A stretch of 10,334 bases of DNA from CAYVDH01 sp964450355 (GTDB lineage Bacteria > Bacteroidota > Bacteroidia > NS11-12g > UBA955), in NCBI GenBank assembly GCA_964450355.1, contig CAYVDH010000129.1, forward strand, positions 1 through 10,334, in the 5' to 3' direction. Both the position numbers and the translations under genes were made by a program. Shown piece by piece: positions 7,523-10,334 of the stretch. Within the stretch, counting starts at the first letter, position 1, and the number at the start of each line of letters is the position of its first letter. The notes under the pieces are model-generated. The model worked only from the letters and a program-made list of their open reading frames with translations, did no database searches and was not told the DNA's origin.

Positions 7523-7554
7523 CAAATTTACTATTTTTTTTGTGAAGAAATAAA
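7523..7554 (-). promoter_or_regulatory. Candidate promoter for the legionaminic acid cluster
   Basis: The minus strand has TTTA at 7554-7551, 20 nt, then TAAATTTG at 7530-7523. The second box matches the Bacteroidota -7 consensus TAnnTTTG fully, and the first matches TTTG at three of four bases. Predicted transcription would start near 7517, giving a leader of about 20 nt before the legB ATG at 7495. The position is right for the first gene of an operon, but the signal is short and the DNA AT-rich. Confidence 0.4.
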
Positions 7555-7568
7555 TTAGAATTAAATTC

Positions 7569-10247
7569 TTATCTCAACAAAGTAAATGTTCCACTTAAAG
7601 TTCTTTTAGTTCGGTTACAATTTTTATATTCAAAAAGGTATAAGTAAATATCCTGACTGCAATCTTGATTTTTATATTGTCCATTCCATGATATGCCTTC
7701 CTCATTTTCGTAAATCAATTCTCCCCAACGATTGTATATTTTTATTACAGTGTTAGGCTCCTGTTTTTGAAATGGAAAATATTCGTTGACGGCATCAACA
7801 TTAGGACTAAAGGCATTTGGAATTAAATAAGTAATGTCACTGGCATCTCTTCCAAATTTAATAGAATCAATTGATTCACATTGATTGTTACTTAATGCTT
7901 TACACCAATAAATCCCTGGATTTTTAACTTCAATAGAAGAGTTTTGAGAACCATTGTTCCAATTGTATTTTATAAATCCTTGTGGGGCATAAAGTATGTG
8001 TGGTCGTGCAAAACAAACACTTGTGTCCTTGCCCAAATTTAATGACTTTGGTTTTTCTTGTTTAATTGTAATGGAATCTGATAGCCAATAGCATCCATTA
8101 AATGCACTGACAGAATAGGTCTTTGGCTGAGTAACTAAAATACTTGTTGTAGTGTCCCCTGTATTCCATTTGATAGGTTTGAAGTTAGGATTTACTTCTA
8201 GCTTTTTTGAGAAATCTTCACAATAGATGGTGTCTTTTCCTAAATTTAATGAGCCTTTAATTGATTTATCAAAAATAAAAATAGAGTCTTTTGAAAGGCA
8301 ATTGTTGTTGTCTTTTGTCATTAGTTTATAAAGACCTTCATGAATTGGAATTATGTTTTGAGTGGTTTCTCCAGTATTCCAATTGTAATTTTTCATTAAG
8401 GGTGGTCCTTTTATTTGGAAATTTGTGTTGAAACAGATCGTTGTGTCTTTTCCTAATTTAAATTTTAGTGGATTTACTAACTGTATCATAATCGTGTCAC
8501 TAGCTTCTCCACATTTATTTGAACCTTTAAGCCAGTATTGGCCAGAATTATTTACTTTTGTCATAGGAGTAGTATCGCCTGTACTCCAAATAAAATTTTT
8601 GAAATAGGATGGTGCAATTAGTTGGTTTAGCACATTACTACACAAAATTGTGTCATTCCCCAAACTGAATGTTTGAATTGTTCCAATAGAATCTAAGTTA
8701 ATTGTATCTGAAAAGACACCACAATTAGTTGTGATTTTTAAACTGTGTTTTCCGAATTTTTTTGGTTGATAGCTATTAAATGTATCTGTTAAGGAATTAT
8801 TCCATTGGTATTTGGTAGCATTGACATTGCTTTTTAATTTAAAGTTCATTAAATCACAAAAACTAGTATCATTTCCTAATTTAAGAGGAAGAATATCAGA
8901 AATTTTTATAGAATAAAATAATGAATCTTTTGTACAAGTACTATGACTATAGATAAGTTTAATTTTATATGTTCCAGTATCTTTATATGTGAATACTGTA
9001 GTATACTTAGTTGAAGTGGAATTTTTTTTATCACCAAAATACCAAGTAGCATTAGAGACAATAGAAGAATCAGTAAAACTAAAACTAGTAGATTTGTTGA
9101 GACATCCCTCCTTTATAATTAGTTTATTATTAGTTGATTTAGTTGAAAAATAATTAGGTAGAATATTAGGGAATCCAAAACGACACTTACCTGAACCTAA
9201 ATTCAAAGCATTTGCAATAAATGAACATCCATTGCCTTTTATATTTGGATTATTAATACAAGAAATAGAAGAACTCACTCTTGATCCAGCATACATTTTG
9301 CCATTATTTGCCATTTGAAGAGGACCTCCATAAGTCCCTACAAGAGATCCAATAGTTAATTTACTTAACTTAATTGCATTAGTATTATAAATACTAATGT
9401 CATATTGTAAAACTGTATTTAAAATTATTTCTGTAACATACAATAAATTGCTATTTGGTGAAAATTCTAACCCATAAGGTTGATTAATATTATCAATTGT
9501 AATTCCATTAGTAATTTTTCCAGTTAAATTATCGAAATCAAAAATTTCAACTTTATTAGTATAGCCTATTGCGCATGCTATTTTTTTGCCATTTGGTGAT
9601 ATTTTCATGTAACCTGAACAATCAGATTTTGTAGGATGACCATGGTTGTGATTACTACCAATGCTTGTTGTAACAGGTGTTGAATTTAATCCATTTTTAT
9701 CCAATTGATAGCTTAAAAATTTATTAGAGTTGTATTCATGAACTACTATCCAATAACTGTTATTATCGCAAGAACGAGCTACCGAAATTTTTTCTGATAA
9801 TCCATTAGTTAAAAACACATTTTTAGTTACTACTTCTCCTAATCCACTTTGTTTGTTTATATCAATTATACTGTATTGAAATCCGTTCGAACCTACAAAA
9901 GCATCTAAAGTAAAAACATAATATAAATTATAACTATTCGGTTTTTTGACTACGATAGCAGATTGCGTTGAGGATAAATTACCTTTTAATCCACTACCAT
10001 TCATCATTATTTGATGGTTCTTGTTCCAAATATAACTACCATCTGTATAAAATAATAAATTTCCCGCTGAATCTGAAATACTTGTACAACCTTCATCTGT
10101 AGTCATGACACTACCTGTAAGTACTTGTGGACTACCTGTTTTAAAATTAATGGCTGCGTAATCTCCAAAAAACCAATTATCGGCCTCTTTTTGCCCAAAT
10201 GCAAATAAAGCATTAAGAGTCAAAAAAATAACAATTATGTTTTTCAC
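7569..10247 (-). CDS. T9SS-secreted surface protein: propeller-like N-terminus, PKD-like domain, five LGxDT repeats, CHU_C-type sorting domain
   Basis: From the GTG at 10247 the protein has 892 residues and opens with a signal peptide (KNIIVIFLTLNALFAFGQ, likely cut before Q19). Residues about 23-365 carry WFFGDYAAINF, SISDSAGNLLFYTDG and SSTQSAIV, typical of the beta-propeller-like N-terminus of large Bacteroidota surface proteins. A PKD-like domain follows (about 375-448, with WYFGD and FTYKDTGTYKIKL). Five repeats begin at LGNDT or LGKDT at 457, 529, 598, 669 and 738, several with W(N/S)TG(D/E)TT. The C-terminal 87 residues (IPNAFSPN, IYNRWGE, GTFTLLR) form the gliding-motility-associated sorting domain that directs export through the T9SS. 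An in-frame TTG at 10262 would add five residues before the signal peptide and is less likely. The specific function is unknown; it may be an adhesin or a structural surface protein. Confidence 0.88.
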   Translation of the reverse strand: MKNIIVIFLTLNALFAFGQKEADNWFFGDYAAINFKTGSPQVLTGSVMTTDEGCTSISDSAGNLLFYTDGSYIWNKNHQIMMNGSGLKGNLSSTQSAIVVKKPNSYNLYYVFTLDAFVGSNGFQYSIIDINKQSGLGEVVTKNVFLTNGLSEKISVARSCDNNSYWIVVHEYNSNKFLSYQLDKNGLNSTPVTTSIGSNHNHGHPTKSDCSGYMKISPNGKKIACAIGYTNKVEIFDFDNLTGKITNGITIDNINQPYGLEFSPNSNLLYVTEIILNTVLQYDISIYNTNAIKLSKLTIGSLVGTYGGPLQMANNGKMYAGSRVSSSISCINNPNIKGNGCSFIANALNLGSGKCRFGFPNILPNYFSTKSTNNKLIIKEGCLNKSTSFSFTDSSIVSNATWYFGDKKNSTSTKYTTVFTYKDTGTYKIKLIYSHSTCTKDSLFYSIKISDILPLKLGNDTSFCDLMNFKLKSNVNATKYQWNNSLTDTFNSYQPKKFGKHSLKITTNCGVFSDTINLDSIGTIQTFSLGNDTILCSNVLNQLIAPSYFKNFIWSTGDTTPMTKVNNSGQYWLKGSNKCGEASDTIMIQLVNPLKFKLGKDTTICFNTNFQIKGPPLMKNYNWNTGETTQNIIPIHEGLYKLMTKDNNNCLSKDSIFIFDKSIKGSLNLGKDTIYCEDFSKKLEVNPNFKPIKWNTGDTTTSILVTQPKTYSVSAFNGCYWLSDSITIKQEKPKSLNLGKDTSVCFARPHILYAPQGFIKYNWNNGSQNSSIEVKNPGIYWCKALSNNQCESIDSIKFGRDASDITYLIPNAFSPNVDAVNEYFPFQKQEPNTVIKIYNRWGELIYENEEGISWNGQYKNQDCSQDIYLYLFEYKNCNRTKRTLSGTFTLLR
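7854..8879 (-). repeat. Five protein-level repeats of 69-72 residues in the T9SS surface protein
   Basis: The repeats start at residues 457, 529, 598, 669 and 738 (GTG numbering), so spacings are 72, 69, 71 and 69. Each opens with LG(N/K)DT, then a Cys three residues later, and has a central tryptophan. Repeats 2, 3 and 4 carry W(N/S)TG(D/E)TT, while 1 and 5 have variants (WNNS, WNNGS). Most contain a second Cys and close with a D(S/T)I strand. The paired cysteines suggest one disulfide per Ig-like module. The DNA copies have diverged, so this is not a recent tandem expansion. Confidence 0.8.
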
Positions 10248-10262
10248 TTGTACAAAGTACAA
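10248..10262. promoter_or_regulatory. Perfect 15-bp inverted repeat directly before the surface-protein start
   Basis: TTGTAC and GTACAA form perfect 6-bp arms around a 3-bp centre, ending 1 bp before the GTG start at 10247. It could be an operator or a small hairpin at the ribosome-binding region. On the minus strand it also contains TACTTTG, one base short of the TAnnTTTG promoter box. The repeat is certain; a function is speculative. Confidence 0.45.
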
Positions 10263-10287
10263 TTTTTTTGAAATAAAAAACTAATTC

Positions 10288-10322
10288 TTTTTTAAAAACG
10301 GTCGATTTTTTTTAAAAACGGT
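10288..10322. repeat. 15-bp direct repeat with 20-bp period upstream of the surface-protein gene
   Basis: TTTTTTAAAAACGGT on the plus strand occurs at 10288-10302 and 10308-10322. The 20-bp period is close to two helical turns, so both copies would face the same side of the DNA, as for tandem activator or repressor sites. The region between the coding start and the right edge holds nothing else I can identify. Confidence 0.55.
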
Positions 10323-10334
10323 AGTTTATTTAAT

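Noticed and set aside
7496..7525. TTG at 7525 as the legB start
   Set aside because: It lies in the promoter-like TAAATTTG box and adds ten residues not expected before the Rossmann fold. ATG 7495 fits better.
7557..7569. AGAATT-A-AATTCT type 13-bp palindrome at the end of the surface-protein gene, considered as a terminator
   Set aside because: The arms are AT-rich with a single-base centre, cannot form a stable loop, and no suitable T run follows. Read-through into legB remains possible.
1..10334. CRISPR arrays, tRNA or rRNA genes, insertion sequences, attachment sites
   Set aside because: No regularly spaced repeats of CRISPR type, no tRNA-like cloverleaf segments noticed, no transposase or integrase frames, and almost all bases are assigned to supported genes.

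Overview
The window is AT-rich and codes almost entirely on the minus strand, so the genes read from right to left. It looks like a chromosome segment from a member of the Bacteroidota. The clearest sign is the rightmost gene, a long surface protein with a signal peptide and a 'gliding motility-associated' C-terminal sorting domain of the type IX secretion system (T9SS). Two upstream sequences also resemble the Bacteroidota promoter consensus (TTTG ... TAnnTTTG), and most starts lack a Shine-Dalgarno sequence.

Layout from right to left: (1) 10334-10263 is a short upstream region with a 15-bp direct repeat at 20-bp period. (2) 10247-7569 encodes the T9SS surface protein: an N-terminal propeller-like region, a PKD-like domain, five repeats of about 70 residues and the sorting domain. 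(3) 7568-7496 is a 73-bp gap with a candidate promoter and no convincing terminator. (4) 7495-785 is a tight seven-gene cluster. (5) 798-1 is a SAM-dependent methyltransferase that runs off the left edge.

The seven genes fit the GDP-sugar route to CMP-legionaminic acid, in the order legB, legC, legH, legI, legG, ptmE, legF. PtmE would make the GDP-activated glucosamine donor. LegB would dehydrate GDP-GlcNAc at C4/C6, LegC would aminate C4 and LegH would acylate that amine. LegG would release and epimerise the 2,4-diacetamido sugar, LegI would condense it with phosphoenolpyruvate, and LegF would add CMP. The run legI-legG-ptmE-legF resembles, from memory, the Campylobacter jejuni flagellin-modification locus. 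Neighbouring genes overlap or nearly abut, except for 50 bp before ptmE, where a second promoter-like sequence lies. The methyltransferase overlaps legF by 14 bp and may modify the sugar or a later glycan.

The pathway itself is known. What merits a second look is its position next to a T9SS surface protein rich in Bacteroidota O-glycosylation sequons, the extra C-terminal segment on the methyltransferase, and the odd start region of ptmE with a 13-bp duplication and a run of nine A. No RNA genes, CRISPR arrays or insertion sequences were seen, and no gap between genes exceeds 300 bases.
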